Shown: positions 45,694-55,506, counted from the stretch's first letter. The stretch: DNA of 64,000 nucleotides from CAYWTS01 sp964461265 (GCA_964461265.1 CAYWTS010000003.1:62001-126000), one strand, 5' to 3'. Numbers and translations are program-made. Notes: a model not told the origin generated them from the sequence alone.

Positions 45694-46641
45694 ATGCCAG
45701 ATATCGATATCAGAAATGTAATTATTATCGGTTCGGGTCCTGCAGGGCTTACTGCTGCATTATACACAGCAAGGGCAAACCTTCAGCCTATTGTGTTCGA
45801 GGGATTACAGCCAGGTGGACAGCTTACTATTACAACGGATGTTGAAAATTACCCGGGTTTCGAACACGGAATACAGGGTCCGCAGCTTATGGATATTATG
45901 AGAAAACAGGCACAAAGGTTTGGTGCCGAATGTGAATTTAAAATCGTAGATAAAGTGGATTTCTCTTCAAAACCCTTTAAAGTATATTCTGAAGGAAAAG
46001 AACATCTTGCAAAAACTATAATAATAGCTACCGGGGCATCAGCACGTTTGCTCGGACTTCCTTCAGAAAAAGAATATATGGGCTACGGTGTATCGGCTTG
46101 TGCTACGTGCGACGGATTTTTTTTCAAAGACCAAAGGATAGTTGTAATTGGCGGAGGTGATACAGCAATGGAAGAAGCGAGCTACCTCACAAGGTTCGGC
46201 AAGGAAGTGGCAATTGTTCACCGGCGTGACCAGTTCCGTGCCTCTAAAATCATGCTTGAGCGTGTTAAGAAAAATCCCAAAATAAAACTTATAACCGATA
46301 CTGTACTGGATGAAGTAGTCGGAGTTAACCAGAACGGAATTAAACGAGTAACCGGTGCTAAACTAAAAAACGTAAAAACCGGTGACACGTGGATTCACGA
46401 TTGCGAGGGCATTTTCCTTGGTATCGGGCATAAACCGAACACCGATATATTCAAAGGAATAATAAACCTCGATGAAAATGGTTACATCCAAACTATAAAA
46501 GGTTCGTCAAAAACCAATATCGAGGGTGTATTTGCTTGCGGCGATGTCCAGGACCATTATTACAGGCAAGCCATTACTGCAGCCGGCTCGGGTTGTATGG
46601 CTGCTATTGATGCTGAGAGGTACCTGGAAAGCCTGGAATAA
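45694..46641 (+). CDS. trxB: Thioredoxin-disulfide reductase
   Basis: 315 residues. NADPH- and FAD-dependent reduction of thioredoxin. FAD motif IIIGSGPAGLTAALYTAR (residues 10-27), redox pair CATC (Cys136, Cys139), NADPH motif VVIGGGDTAMEEASYL (about 150-165), second FAD motif GVFACGDVQD near the C-terminus. AACCGAAAGGGAAAT is a plausible ribosome site. Followed by a strong terminator. Typical bacterial TrxB in every respect. Confidence 0.97.
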   Translation: MPDIDIRNVIIIGSGPAGLTAALYTARANLQPIVFEGLQPGGQLTITTDVENYPGFEHGIQGPQLMDIMRKQAQRFGAECEFKIVDKVDFSSKPFKVYSEGKEHLAKTIIIATGASARLLGLPSEKEYMGYGVSACATCDGFFFKDQRIVVIGGGDTAMEEASYLTRFGKEVAIVHRRDQFRASKIMLERVKKNPKIKLITDTVLDEVVGVNQNGIKRVTGAKLKNVKTGDTWIHDCEGIFLGIGHKPNTDIFKGIINLDENGYIQTIKGSSKTNIEGVFACGDVQDHYYRQAITAAGSGCMAAIDAERYLESLE

Positions 46642-46706
46642 ACTGAAATATTCAGATGTGAGGCATAAGATTTAATATTTTTTTAGAATTTAGGATTTAA
46701 AAGAAC

Positions 46707-46740
46707 CTCCGGTATTGAATTAATATCGGAGTTTTTTATT
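46707..46740 (+). terminator. Intrinsic terminator after trxB
   Basis: 10-bp stem CTCCGGTATT/AATATCGGAG (one G-U), 5-base loop, then TTTTTTATTTT. Confidence 0.9.
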
Positions 46741-46812
46741 TTACATGAATTGATTTAATTTGCTTAAAACGCTTGCTCTCCGAACGAGCATTTTACTTAT
46801 GACCCTAACAGT

Positions 46813-49332
46813 ATGAACCGAAATTTAATAAATGTTGCTTTCAATCTCCCAATCGATTCACTTTTTACTTACACTTTTAAAGATGAGCAAAAGGATTCAA
46901 TAGTAATTGGCAAACGTGTTCTTGTTCCGTTCGGTAAAAGAAATATAACAGGGCTGATAACCGAATTACCTTCGGAATCGACCCTAAAAAATATTAAATG
47001 CATAATTAAAATTCTGGACAGCGAACCGCTGATTAACGATGAGCTGCTTGGATTTTGCAAGTGGGTTGCTTCTTATTACATGTGTCCGATAGGTGAAGTA
47101 ATATTTTCGGCACTTCCTAAAAGCATGCTGGTTGAATCTAAATTTGTATATGAACTTAACACCGGCATTAAACTTACCGGTATTACGAAGCTCCACCAGG
47201 AAATAACTGAAATACTCAAAGCAAAACCTCTTACTCTGAGGCAAATAGAAAAAAAGCTCAGGCACAAAAATCTAAACAATGTGCTTTCACTATTAACAAG
47301 GAACGGATTGCTGTTAAGAAGACGAATATCAGGAAGAGAAAGCAGTTCTAAATTTGAAAAATTTATTGTGTTTAATTTGCTGCATGATTTCAAAGACTTC
47401 AATTCAGCAATGTTCGATAATTTTTTCCGTGACTCCGCAATTAAATCGGAAAAGCAGAAAAACGCAATTAAATACCTTGTTCAGACAAAAACAAATGAAA
47501 TCAGCTTAAAAGATTTCCTGAAAAATACTTCACTCACAAGCTCAGCCGCAAACTCTCTTGCAAAAAAAGAACTCATCATTATCGAAAAAAGAAAGGTAAA
47601 GCGTGAGATTGAGTACCAATTCCCTGAAGCTGAAAAAAATATTAAACTTAATGCTGAACAGCAATATGCAGCAAATAAAATTTCTGAATCCATAAATAAT
47701 AATGAGTTTAAAACATTCTTATTATTTGGTGTTACTGGAAGCGGGAAAACCCAGGTTTATATCGAAGTAATCAAAAAAGTTATTGAGCAGAACAAAACAG
47801 CAATAGTCCTTGTTCCCGAAATTTCGCTTACTCCCCAGCTGATACACCGTTTCAATGTTAACTTCGGGAATATTATCGGTGTTATACACAGCCATCTTTC
47901 TGAAGGTCAGAGATTTGACGTTACTACCGGCATCCTTGCCGGTGAAATAAAAATCGTAATCGGGGCACGCTCAGCGTTATTTGCACCGCTAAAAAACATC
48001 GGGATTATTGTTGTAGATGAAGAACACGACCACTCTTACAAGCAAACCGAAAAAGACCCGAAATATAATGCAAGAGATTCGGCAATAGTCAGGGCTAAAA
48101 TGAATAATGCAGTGTGTGTTCTCGGTTCGGCAACACCTTCACTTGAAAGTTATTACAATCAAAAAGAAGGTAAATATAAACTGCTTACACTACCTCACCG
48201 TGCACTCAAAACACGTCAGCCGGTTATTGAAATAGTCGATATGCTTGAAGAGTTACGCAAACCATCAAAATTTGTAAAAAAAGAAACGCCTGAACAGAGG
48301 TTTTTATCGTCTAAGCTGATTTCTTACATTCACCAGGCATTACAAAAAAAACACAGCGTGATATTGCTCCAGAACCGGCGGGGTTACTCGGCATACCAGC
48401 AGTGCCAGGAGTGCGGGAACGTAAAAATGTGTCCTAACTGTGATATTACATTAATCTATCATAAAATAAAGGAACACCTGCGATGTCATTACTGCGGTCA
48501 TATAGAACATCTGCAAACAGTGTGTGAAAAGTGCGGGAGTGTAAAAGTTGAACTCAAAGGTACGGGAACTGAGAAGGTTGAGGAGGAAATTCAAAGGCTT
48601 TTTCCAAAAGCCAGGCTCAAACGTATGGATACAGATACGGTAAGGCGTAAAGATGCATACCGTAAAATTCTCGCCTCATTTCATGAAAGGGAATTTGATA
48701 TATTAATCGGAACGCAAATGATTTCCAAAGGGCTGGATTTCCCGAATGTATATCTTGCCGGTGTTATTTCAGCTGATATAGGTTTGCACCTGCCCGATTT
48801 CCGCTCGCACGAAAACACATTCCAGCTTCTTATGCAGGTTGCAGGACGCTCGGGACGCTCAAGCGACCTCGGAAAGGTGGTTATACAGACAATGGATGCA
48901 GGGAATTATATTTTCGAATTTATTAAGAAGCACGATTATGAATCGTTCTACGAAAAAGAATCCGCTTACCGTAAAAACATTTCTTACCCGCCGTTTTCAC
49001 GAATGATACTTATTGAGTTTAGCGGAGTACATATCGATAAAGTCTCTAATGCATCATCACGTGCATATCTTTTCCTAAGGAAACATCTGGAACAAAAATT
49101 AAAAAATAACTCTGAACAAAGTATCGAAATTCTTAAGCCTGCACCGGCAATAATTTTCAAAATTAAAAACCGTTACCGTTATCACATAGTAATTAAAGTT
49201 TCAAAACAAAACAAAACAAACACTGCATTAGCCGAAAATCTTGTTAAGGAACTTATAAGCTGGTTCCAAAAAGATTACAAGGCTCCTTCAGTTACACTAC
49301 AAATTGATATAGACCCCATAAGTTTTCACTAA
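46813..49332 (+). CDS. priA: Primosomal protein N' (replication restart helicase PriA)
   Basis: 839 residues. Restarts stalled replication forks by 3'-5' unwinding and PriB/DnaT/DnaB loading. N-terminal 3'BD domain (about 1-100: VAFNLPIDSLFTYTFKDE); winged helix; SF2 helicase with Walker A LLFGVTGSGKTQVY (about 300) and DEEH box VVDEEHDHSYKQ; zinc-binding cysteines CQECGNVKMCPNCD and RCHYCGHIEHLQTVCEKCGS, inserted before motif IV; SF2 motif VI 'GRSGRSSDLGKVVIQT'. Length is longer than E. coli PriA by about 100 residues, as in other Bacteroidota, mainly in the wHTH region. Confidence 0.95.
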   Translation: MNRNLINVAFNLPIDSLFTYTFKDEQKDSIVIGKRVLVPFGKRNITGLITELPSESTLKNIKCIIKILDSEPLINDELLGFCKWVASYYMCPIGEVIFSALPKSMLVESKFVYELNTGIKLTGITKLHQEITEILKAKPLTLRQIEKKLRHKNLNNVLSLLTRNGLLLRRRISGRESSSKFEKFIVFNLLHDFKDFNSAMFDNFFRDSAIKSEKQKNAIKYLVQTKTNEISLKDFLKNTSLTSSAANSLAKKELIIIEKRKVKREIEYQFPEAEKNIKLNAEQQYAANKISESINNNEFKTFLLFGVTGSGKTQVYIEVIKKVIEQNKTAIVLVPEISLTPQLIHRFNVNFGNIIGVIHSHLSEGQRFDVTTGILAGEIKIVIGARSALFAPLKNIGIIVVDEEHDHSYKQTEKDPKYNARDSAIVRAKMNNAVCVLGSATPSLESYYNQKEGKYKLLTLPHRALKTRQPVIEIVDMLEELRKPSKFVKKETPEQRFLSSKLISYIHQALQKKHSVILLQNRRGYSAYQQCQECGNVKMCPNCDITLIYHKIKEHLRCHYCGHIEHLQTVCEKCGSVKVELKGTGTEKVEEEIQRLFPKARLKRMDTDTVRRKDAYRKILASFHEREFDILIGTQMISKGLDFPNVYLAGVISADIGLHLPDFRSHENTFQLLMQVAGRSGRSSDLGKVVIQTMDAGNYIFEFIKKHDYESFYEKESAYRKNISYPPFSRMILIEFSGVHIDKVSNASSRAYLFLRKHLEQKLKNNSEQSIEILKPAPAIIFKIKNRYRYHIVIKVSKQNKTNTALAENLVKELISWFQKDYKAPSVTLQIDIDPISFH

Positions 49333-49358
49333 ATCATAGTCCCCTCACTATCCTCACT

Positions 49359-49374
49359 GTGGCATTTTTGAGAC
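49359..49374. repeat. Direct repeat GTGGCATTTTTGAGAC, copy 1
   Basis: Sixteen bases, matching copy 2 (49525-49540) with one difference (G/A). The pair brackets the sigma-54 promoter at 49437 and could be activator sites or part of the promoter family; the GG-to-GC spacing does not fit a -24/-12 site by itself. Confidence 0.4.
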
Positions 49375-49436
49375 TTTCCTTTTAGAATTTATTACGTTTT
49401 ACTCGAATTTTAGCATAATAGTCAACAAACTATGTT

Positions 49437-49452
49437 TGGCACGGTTAATGCA
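49437..49452 (+). promoter_or_regulatory. Sigma-54 (-24/-12) promoter
   Basis: TGGCACGGTTAATGCA: perfect TGGCACG box, then N4, ATGC; GG (49438) and GC (49450) are 12 bases apart. Lies ~180 bases before the sensor kinase gene, whose partner is a sigma-54 activator, so the operon may autoregulate. Confidence 0.62.
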
Positions 49453-49524
49453 CATAATTCAAAGTCTTATAATTATAATGTAAACACGTGATTTTTTAAT
49501 GCTTTTAAAATATTAATTTCGAGT

Positions 49525-49540
49525 GTGGCATTTTTAAGAC
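49525..49540. repeat. Direct repeat GTGGCATTTTTAAGAC, copy 2
   Basis: One base different from copy 1 (49359-49374), same orientation, 166 bp downstream, inside the predicted leader of the kinase gene. Confidence 0.4.
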
Positions 49541-49635
49541 AACACTAATAATATTTATGTGAAAAGTATTTGAAAAACTTTTTCTCTGTTCCAATAAACT
49601 GATTAACCATTCAATCTATTAACTGATTATCCAAA

Positions 49636-51111
49636 TTGTCAAAAACAAAAATATTAGTAGTTGAAGACGAACGTATTGTAGCAAAAGATATTCAGAACTC
49701 CCTGAAGATGCTTGGATACGATGTTCCCGCTATTGCATCAAGCGGTGAGGAAGCTATAGAAAAAGCAAAGGAAGTAAGACCTGATATTGTACTGATGGAT
49801 ATTGTTTTAAAGGGTGATATAGACGGAATAGAAGCAGCAAAACACATAAATTCAAAATTCAAAATTCCAGTCATATACCTCACAGCATATGAAGACACAG
49901 AAACGCTTGACAGGGCAAAGGTAACGGATCCTTTAGGATACATTTTAAAACCTTTCGAAGAGCGGGATTTACACACATCGCTGGAAATGGCTCTGTATAA
50001 AAACAAAATGCAAAGGATGCTTACCGAAAGCGAAGAGCGATACCGCAGACTTGTTGAACTATCACCCGACGGAATTGCAGTTGTAATCGATAACAGGATA
50101 TATTACATAAACAAAGCAGGTGCTGAATTAATTGGTGAAACCAAAATAGAAAAACTGCATGGACGAAGTGTTACCGACTTTCTGGACAAAAAAACTTATG
50201 AAATGCTTTACGAGAGGTTCAGTAAAGCAAATAAGCATTGTAAACAGTCTTTTATTGAAACACAACTAAAAAATGTGAATGGTTTACCGTTTGATGTGGA
50301 AATAGCAGCAATTCCATTTCCCCGTGAAAGTGAAACGGCAGCCCAGATTATTTTCAGAGATATTTCTGTCCGTAAAAAATCGGAAGAAGCTCTTAAACAC
50401 GCTTATATTGAACTAAAAGAAACACAGGAAGCACTTATTAACAGTGAGAAACTTGCAGCACTTGGGCGGTTTGCCGCGGGTGTTGCCCACGAAATAAGAA
50501 ACCCACTGGCAAACATCAGCGCTTCAGCACAACTGTTGATGAATAACTACCAGGTATCGGATGAAATGAGAAGGTACCTTGAAGTAATTTTAAGAAATAC
50601 CGATACTGCTAACCAGATAATAAAAGAACTGCTTGATTTTACCTCAACAAAAGAAATTTCACTCGCAAAAGAAAATATAAATAACGTCATAATAAGTATA
50701 TGCGACTTGATTAAGTCAAGGTGTATTGCAAGCAATATCCATTTAATCAAAGATATAAAAGAAGTACCCGACACATATATCAATTTTAAAAAGCTTGAAC
50801 AGGCAATGCTGAACTTTGCATCCAATGCAATCGAAGCAATGCCCGGAGGCGGCAAGCTGACTTTCAGAAATTACTATGATATTAAACCAAACGAAATAGT
50901 AATACAAATCGCGGATACAGGACACGGTATCGAAGAAGCAAACATTGATAAAGTATTTGAACCGTTTTTTACCACGAAAGATAACGGAACCGGGCTCGGG
51001 ATGAGTCTTGCATATCATATTATCAAAGCACATAAAGGAAAGCTTCATTTAGAAAGTGAAAAAGATAAAGGAACTACTATTAATATAAGTATCCCTGTAT
51101 TAACCCATTAA
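49636..51111 (+). CDS. Receiver-PAS-histidine kinase (two-component sensor)
   Basis: 491 residues, TTG start. N-terminal receiver domain (1-125) with Asp55 in IVLMDIVLKG and 'ITAYE'; PAS domain (about 133-250: SPDGIAVVIDNRIYYINK ... RDISVRKKSEEA), then HisKA with the phospho-histidine in FAAGVAHEIRNPLANIS, then HATPase_c with N-box FASNAIEAMPGGG, G1 IADTGHGIEE, F-box VFEPFFTTK and G2 NGTGLGMSLA. No membrane segment: a cytoplasmic sensor of the NtrB type. The sigma-54 activator gene starts 10 bases after its stop. Confidence 0.92.
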   Translation: MSKTKILVVEDERIVAKDIQNSLKMLGYDVPAIASSGEEAIEKAKEVRPDIVLMDIVLKGDIDGIEAAKHINSKFKIPVIYLTAYEDTETLDRAKVTDPLGYILKPFEERDLHTSLEMALYKNKMQRMLTESEERYRRLVELSPDGIAVVIDNRIYYINKAGAELIGETKIEKLHGRSVTDFLDKKTYEMLYERFSKANKHCKQSFIETQLKNVNGLPFDVEIAAIPFPRESETAAQIIFRDISVRKKSEEALKHAYIELKETQEALINSEKLAALGRFAAGVAHEIRNPLANISASAQLLMNNYQVSDEMRRYLEVILRNTDTANQIIKELLDFTSTKEISLAKENINNVIISICDLIKSRCIASNIHLIKDIKEVPDTYINFKKLEQAMLNFASNAIEAMPGGGKLTFRNYYDIKPNEIVIQIADTGHGIEEANIDKVFEPFFTTKDNGTGLGMSLAYHIIKAHKGKLHLESEKDKGTTINISIPVLTH

Positions 51112-51120
51112 ACACATTCA

Positions 51121-52482
51121 ATGGAAACAATCTTAATAGTTGACGATAACGAAGACCTGCAGTTTAATCTTTATAATATCATAAGCTCAGCAGGTTATAA
51201 TGCTATTACCGCCGGAGACGGTGAACGGGCATTAAAAGAAGTTACATCAAAATCTCCCGACCTTGTTCTGCTTGATATGAAGCTACCGGGAATGGACGGT
51301 ATAACAATACTTGAGAAAATTAAACAAATGGAGCCAGCTATTATTGTTGTTATGTTAACTGCTTACGGAGACCTGAAGGTTGCAGTCAATGCAATGAAGC
51401 TCGGAGCATATGATTATATTACCAAACCATTCGATAATGATGCACTGCTGAATACAATTAAACATGCACTGGACACTAAGAACCTCAGCAGGCAGGTCGA
51501 AACACTTAAAAAACAGCTTGCAGAAAAAAATGTGACAGAAGAGCTGATCGGCATTAGCGATGAATATCAACAAATGTTGAAACAGGTGAAAATAATTGCT
51601 CCAACCAACATGACGGTTATGATACAGGGTGAAAGCGGAACCGGCAAAGAAATCATCGCAAGAATGATACACCGTCTGAGTCAGCGTTCTGATAAAATTA
51701 TGGTTGCTGTTGATTGCGGTGCGATACCCGATACACTTGTGGAAAGTGAATTGTTCGGACATGAAAAGGGTGCTTTTACAGGCGCCGATAATGCAAAAGA
51801 AGGCAAGTTTGAACAGGCAAACGGCGGAACGCTGTTCCTCGATGAGCTTACAAACCTGACCGAAGCCAACCAGATGAAGCTTCTAAGGATACTTGAGGAA
51901 AGAAAACTTCAGCGTATTGGCGGAAAAAAACTGATAGATGTTGATGTCAGAATTATTGCTGCATGTAATGTGAAACTTTCGGATGCTGTGCGTGAAGGGA
52001 AATTCCGAAGCGACCTTTATTACAGACTGAATGAATTCCATATTAATATCCCGCTTCTTAAAGACCGAAAAGACGATATACCTGTCTTGACAAAACATTT
52101 TATCGCTAATGCTAATAATGAATTTTCAAAAAGCATAAAGGGCTTCGACACAGAGTCGGCAAAAATACTTCTAAATTACAGTTGGCCAGGTAATGTAAGA
52201 GAACTTAAGAACGTAGTACGCAGAGCTGTGCTGCTGGCTGAAGGAGATTTTATAACAGTAAATGAACTAAGCATTGACCATACAATTATTCCTACATTTA
52301 ACTCACAAATAATAGATCCTAAAAATATTTCACTGGATGATGCAACAAAACATGTCGAAAAAGAGATGATAATAAAAGCATTGTCGCAAACCGGCGGTAA
52401 TAAAATAAAAGCTGCAAAAATGCTGAATATGAACAGGAAAACACTTTATCGAAAAATAAAAGCACTAAAACTTGACATGTAG
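51121..52482 (+). CDS. Sigma-54-dependent response regulator (NtrC family)
   Basis: 453 residues. Receiver (1-120) with phospho-acceptor Asp52 and KPFD. Sigma-54 AAA+ domain (about 143-385): Walker [16 protein letters not shown] sigma-54 contact loop, Walker [11 protein letters not shown], arginine finger region '[14 protein letters not shown]', and '[15 protein letters not shown]'. C-terminal Fis-type helix-turn-helix ([20 protein letters not shown]). Activates RpoN promoters when phosphorylated by the kinase at 49636. Two RpoN-like sites found in the window are possible targets. Confidence 0.95.
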   Translation: METILIVDDNEDLQFNLYNIISSAGYNAITAGDGERALKEVTSKSPDLVLLDMKLPGMDGITILEKIKQMEPAIIVVMLTAYGDLKVAVNAMKLGAYDYITKPFDNDALLNTIKHALDTKNLSRQVETLKKQLAEKNVTEELIGISDEYQQMLKQVKIIAPTNMTVMIQGESGTGKEIIARMIHRLSQRSDKIMVAVDCGAIPDTLVESELFGHEKGAFTGADNAKEGKFEQANGGTLFLDELTNLTEANQMKLLRILEERKLQRIGGKKLIDVDVRIIAACNVKLSDAVREGKFRSDLYYRLNEFHINIPLLKDRKDDIPVLTKHFIANANNEFSKSIKGFDTESAKILLNYSWPGNVRELKNVVRRAVLLAEGDFITVNELSIDHTIIPTFNSQIIDPKNISLDDATKHVEKEMIIKALSQTGGNKIKAAKMLNMNRKTLYRKIKALKLDM

Positions 52483-52839
52483 AACTTGAGCTATAATCTA
52501 TTACTCAAGGATTTAACTATTATTCATCAAATCTGCGAGCGATAATTAATATTTTTTCCAACCATTTAAAGCCAAAATTCCAGTAAGTATCGCAACTTTA
52601 TATTCAAAGACATTAAAATAAGTCATTTAAACAATTTAACGGGTAAACAGATAATGCCTCAATTAAGCCACAAAAGCTAAGTTTATTTCACTTTTCTGAC
52701 CCATGTAATTAAGAAATTCTCTAAAATTCTTACTTATTTCAATATTTCTTTTTCTGGCATAATTTTTGTTTTCTGATTTATTGTGGAAATAATTACCTGC
52801 TTAAACCTCTTTTAACCTCATTACCTCCTGTAATGTTAT

Positions 52840-52890
52840 GGCTGTTAGGTAACCCTGGCAGCCACCTCTTTTTACAGGGGTATTTTTTAT
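52840..52890 (+). ncRNA. Structured leader or small RNA: two hairpins and a terminator
   Basis: GGCTGTTAGG/CCTGGCAGCC is a 10-bp stem with two G-U pairs and a four-base TAAC loop (52840-52863). Directly after it ACCTC/GGGGT with loop TTTTTACA, then ATTTTTTAT, is terminator-like. Upstream CCTCCTGTAATG could pair with the terminator strand (CATTACAGG-like complement), allowing an attenuator. It lies 100 bases before the lone receiver gene. No riboswitch family recognised. Confidence 0.4.
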
Positions 52891-52953
52891 ACATTATGTT
52901 ACATAAAAACCTCACGTAATCCAAAAATTAATTAATTATTTAACGTTTTTTTG

Positions 52954-52968
52954 TGGCACAAGAGTTGA
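52954..52968 (+). promoter_or_regulatory. Weak sigma-54-like site
   Basis: TGGCACAAGAGTTGA: perfect TGGCAC and correct 12-base GG-to-G spacing, but the -12 element is GA instead of GC. It lies 15 bases before ATG 52984, so a transcript from it would be almost leaderless. Confidence 0.3.
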
Positions 52969-52983
52969 CTTAATGATACCGAT

Positions 52984-53358
52984 ATGAACAAAGTGAAAAT
53001 ACTTGTTGTCGATGACGATGCTGATTTGTGCAACCTGATATCGGATATCCTGATACATGGGAAATATAGTACGGATAGAGCTTACAATTATAACCAGGCA
53101 TTAAAACTTCTGCAGAAGAATTATTATAACCTAATTATAACCGATAATAGGCTTGGAGTCTTTTCCGGGCTTGAACTGGTTAAATTTGCAAAAGAAAAAA
53201 ATCCTGATTCAAAAACATTTATTATTACAGCATACGGAAATGATGAGTTAAAGGAAAAAGCAGACAATTTAAATGTAGAATTTGTCATAGATAAACCTTT
53301 TGAGGTGAATGATTTGGTTAAGAAAGTAAAAAGCTGTCTGAATAATAAGGCATGTTAA
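52984..53358 (+). CDS. Single-domain response regulator (receiver)
   Basis: 124 residues, a receiver domain only: acidic pair VVDDDAD at residues 9-15, phospho-acceptor Asp54 in LIITDNRLG, Thr in FIITAYG (about 79) and Lys in IDKPFEVND (about 103). No output domain. Such lone receivers work in phosphorelays, on kinases, or on motors. The neighbouring kinase with its own N-terminal receiver is a likely partner (inference). It lies 25-30 bases behind a weak sigma-54-like motif. Confidence 0.92.
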   Translation: MNKVKILVVDDDADLCNLISDILIHGKYSTDRAYNYNQALKLLQKNYYNLIITDNRLGVFSGLELVKFAKEKNPDSKTFIITAYGNDELKEKADNLNVEFVIDKPFEVNDLVKKVKSCLNNKAC

Positions 53359-53370
53359 TAATAACATTTT

Positions 53371-55506
53371 TCAGTTCGCAATTGTAAAATCGATCCTTTT
53401 CCTTTCTTTATCAAGCTTAACCACTTTTACTTTAACTCTGTCACCAATCATATATTTCTTCCTGCGATGGCGTCCAACAATCCGGTAATTCCGTTCATCA
53501 AGTATGTAATAATCATCATGCAGGTTTTTTAGACTAACCATACCTTCTATGAGATTCTCCTCAATTTCAACGTAAATCCCGAATTCTGAAATCCCTGAAA
53601 TAATTCCCGGGAAAATCTTGCCAATATGGTCTTCAAGATAAGATATCTGCAATATCTTAATAGCTTCCCTTTCAGCCTGAACAGCGTTCATTTCAGCTTC
53701 GGTCGATTGCCTGCATATCCCTGGTAGCAATTTACGGTAATGATTCCTGCGTTTCTGGTTTAGATTGTTTATGCATTCATGTAAAATGCGGTGTACAATT
53801 AAATCAGGGTAACGGCGTATTGGAGAAGTAAAATGGGTATAATTGGGGAATCCGAGTCCGTAATGTCCGATATTTTCCTCTGAATAAATTGCCTTAGCCA
53901 TAGAACGGATTGTAATATCGTTTATCAGGTATTCTTCTTTTCGCCCTCTTATTTGCTGAAGCATTTTTTGTATCGAGCGTTTGCTCTCAGGATTAAGAGT
54001 TATACCAAACTGCCTTACAAAAAATGAAAGCTCGCGCATTTTCTTTTTATCAGGCTCATCATGCACCCTGTAAACAAATGGCGGTCTGGGATCTTTGCGT
54101 TCAATGTAAATAGTTACACACTTATTCGCTATAAGCATAAAATCCTCAATCATACGCATCGATTCAAGCCTTTTTTTAGGTTTAATTTCCTCAATCCTTC
54201 CTTCCTTGTTAATTACTACGTCAACTTCCTGTGTTTCAAAATCAAGACTTCCCTCTTTTATGCGACTTTCGTATAATACCTTATGAAGCTCATTCATAAG
54301 ATTTAATTGCTCAAGAAACTCTCCTTTCTGTTCATCAAGTATTCTTTGGACTTCCTCATAAGTAAAGCGGCGTTTGCTCTTAATAATGCTTTTTGCGATG
54401 TTAAAACCGATAATCTGTCCAACAGTATCAAGCTCAATAAATACAGAAAAGGTAAGTCTGTTCACTTTCGGTTTAAGTGAACAAATATCATTAGAAAGCT
54501 TTTCCGGAAGCATTGGGACAACATCGTTCATCAGGTAAACGCTTGTTCCCCTTTTCAATGCTTCATCATCAAGCTCAGACCCTTCGTGAACGTAATGCGA
54601 GACATCGGCAATGTGAACACCGAGCAGGTAATTACCCTTTTCATTTTTTTCAACCGATACCGCATCGTCAAAATCCTTGGCAGTAACGGGATCGATGGTA
54701 AATATCACTTTATCTCTCAAATCAAGTCTATGCCTAGCTTCTCTTTCGAAACAAAATTTATCTTCATCAGGAAACAGTTTTTTAACTTCATCTCTCACTC
54801 TTTTAGGAAATGTTTTACTAAGGTTGTACTTTTTTATAAGAGCTTTATATTCGGTTTCAACTGTACCTGATTTGCCAAGCACTTCAATTATTTTCCCTTC
54901 TGGTAAAGAATCTTGGTAGTCCCATCTAATAATTTCACACAGCACTTTATCATTATTTTTTGCACCTTTAAGCTTACCTCCGGGTATATAAATATCCTTT
55001 CTGAATTTTTTATCATCCGAAATTACAAAGGCATAATTTCCCGAAAGCTGCAGTTTACCGACAACTGTGTGTTTTGCACGTTCAATAATATTTTCTACGA
55101 TCGCTTCTTTTTTATGTTCATCTGCAAACTCAAGTATCGAAACCTCAACCCTGTCACCTGCAAGAGACGTCATCATATTCCGTTTTCTTACCGGCAGTAA
55201 CTGAGTACCATATTCCGTATCAATTTCTACAGAATAGTTCATAGCTCTGTCTAAAACTACTTTTCCGGAATACAATAATGCTTTGCGTGACAGTTCATAA
55301 TATTTCCCGGTTTTGTCTAAAATTCTTTCAATTATTAATTCACGCAGCGCATCACGTAAGGCAGCTTTGTACTGTCTTTCAATTTTCAGCTTACTTACAA
55401 GTGAATTGAATTTAATAGAAACTGACGGATTATCCTTGAAATAATTGCTTACAAGTTTTTTTAAATCTTTTGTTTTATTTTTTGCCAGTGTGGTGATTTT
55501 TTTAAT
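53371..55506 (-). CDS. rnr: Ribonuclease R (VacB/RNB family); start codon uncertain
   Basis: Degrades structured RNA 3'-5'. RNB domain DPVTAKDFDDAVSVEK, 'MLPEKLSNDICSLKP', 'YTHFTSPIRRYPDLIVHR', then S1 domain ('FPGIISGISEFGIYVEI'). TTG 55275 gives 634 residues, but the same frame upstream encodes the RNase R helix-turn-helix domain (LAKNKTKDLKKLVSNYFK ... QYKAALRDALRELIIE) back to about 55500. No ATG, GTG or TTG occurs between 55275 and the TAA at 55557-55555; ATT 55506 with GGGGA just before it is the best alternative. A 42-bp element (55508-55549) lies at the 5' end. Confidence 0.85.
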   Translation of the reverse strand: MKKITTLAKNKTKDLKKLVSNYFKDNPSVSIKFNSLVSKLKIERQYKAALRDALRELIIERILDKTGKYYELSRKALLYSGKVVLDRAMNYSVEIDTEYGTQLLPVRKRNMMTSLAGDRVEVSILEFADEHKKEAIVENIIERAKHTVVGKLQLSGNYAFVISDDKKFRKDIYIPGGKLKGAKNNDKVLCEIIRWDYQDSLPEGKIIEVLGKSGTVETEYKALIKKYNLSKTFPKRVRDEVKKLFPDEDKFCFEREARHRLDLRDKVIFTIDPVTAKDFDDAVSVEKNEKGNYLLGVHIADVSHYVHEGSELDDEALKRGTSVYLMNDVVPMLPEKLSNDICSLKPKVNRLTFSVFIELDTVGQIIGFNIAKSIIKSKRRFTYEEVQRILDEQKGEFLEQLNLMNELHKVLYESRIKEGSLDFETQEVDVVINKEGRIEEIKPKKRLESMRMIEDFMLIANKCVTIYIERKDPRPPFVYRVHDEPDKKKMRELSFFVRQFGITLNPESKRSIQKMLQQIRGRKEEYLINDITIRSMAKAIYSEENIGHYGLGFPNYTHFTSPIRRYPDLIVHRILHECINNLNQKRRNHYRKLLPGICRQSTEAEMNAVQAEREAIKILQISYLEDHIGKIFPGIISGISEFGIYVEIEENLIEGMVSLKNLHDDYYILDERNYRIVGRHRRKKYMIGDRVKVKVVKLDKERKRIDFTIAN

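Larger units (their letters stand above)
52483..52983. other. Intergenic region with regulatory content
   Basis: About 500 bp with no supported gene. The first 300 bases show no ORF, repeat or hairpin of note. Then come the hairpin-terminator RNA at 52840-52890 and the sigma-54-like site at 52954-52968, both listed separately. Confidence 0.5.
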
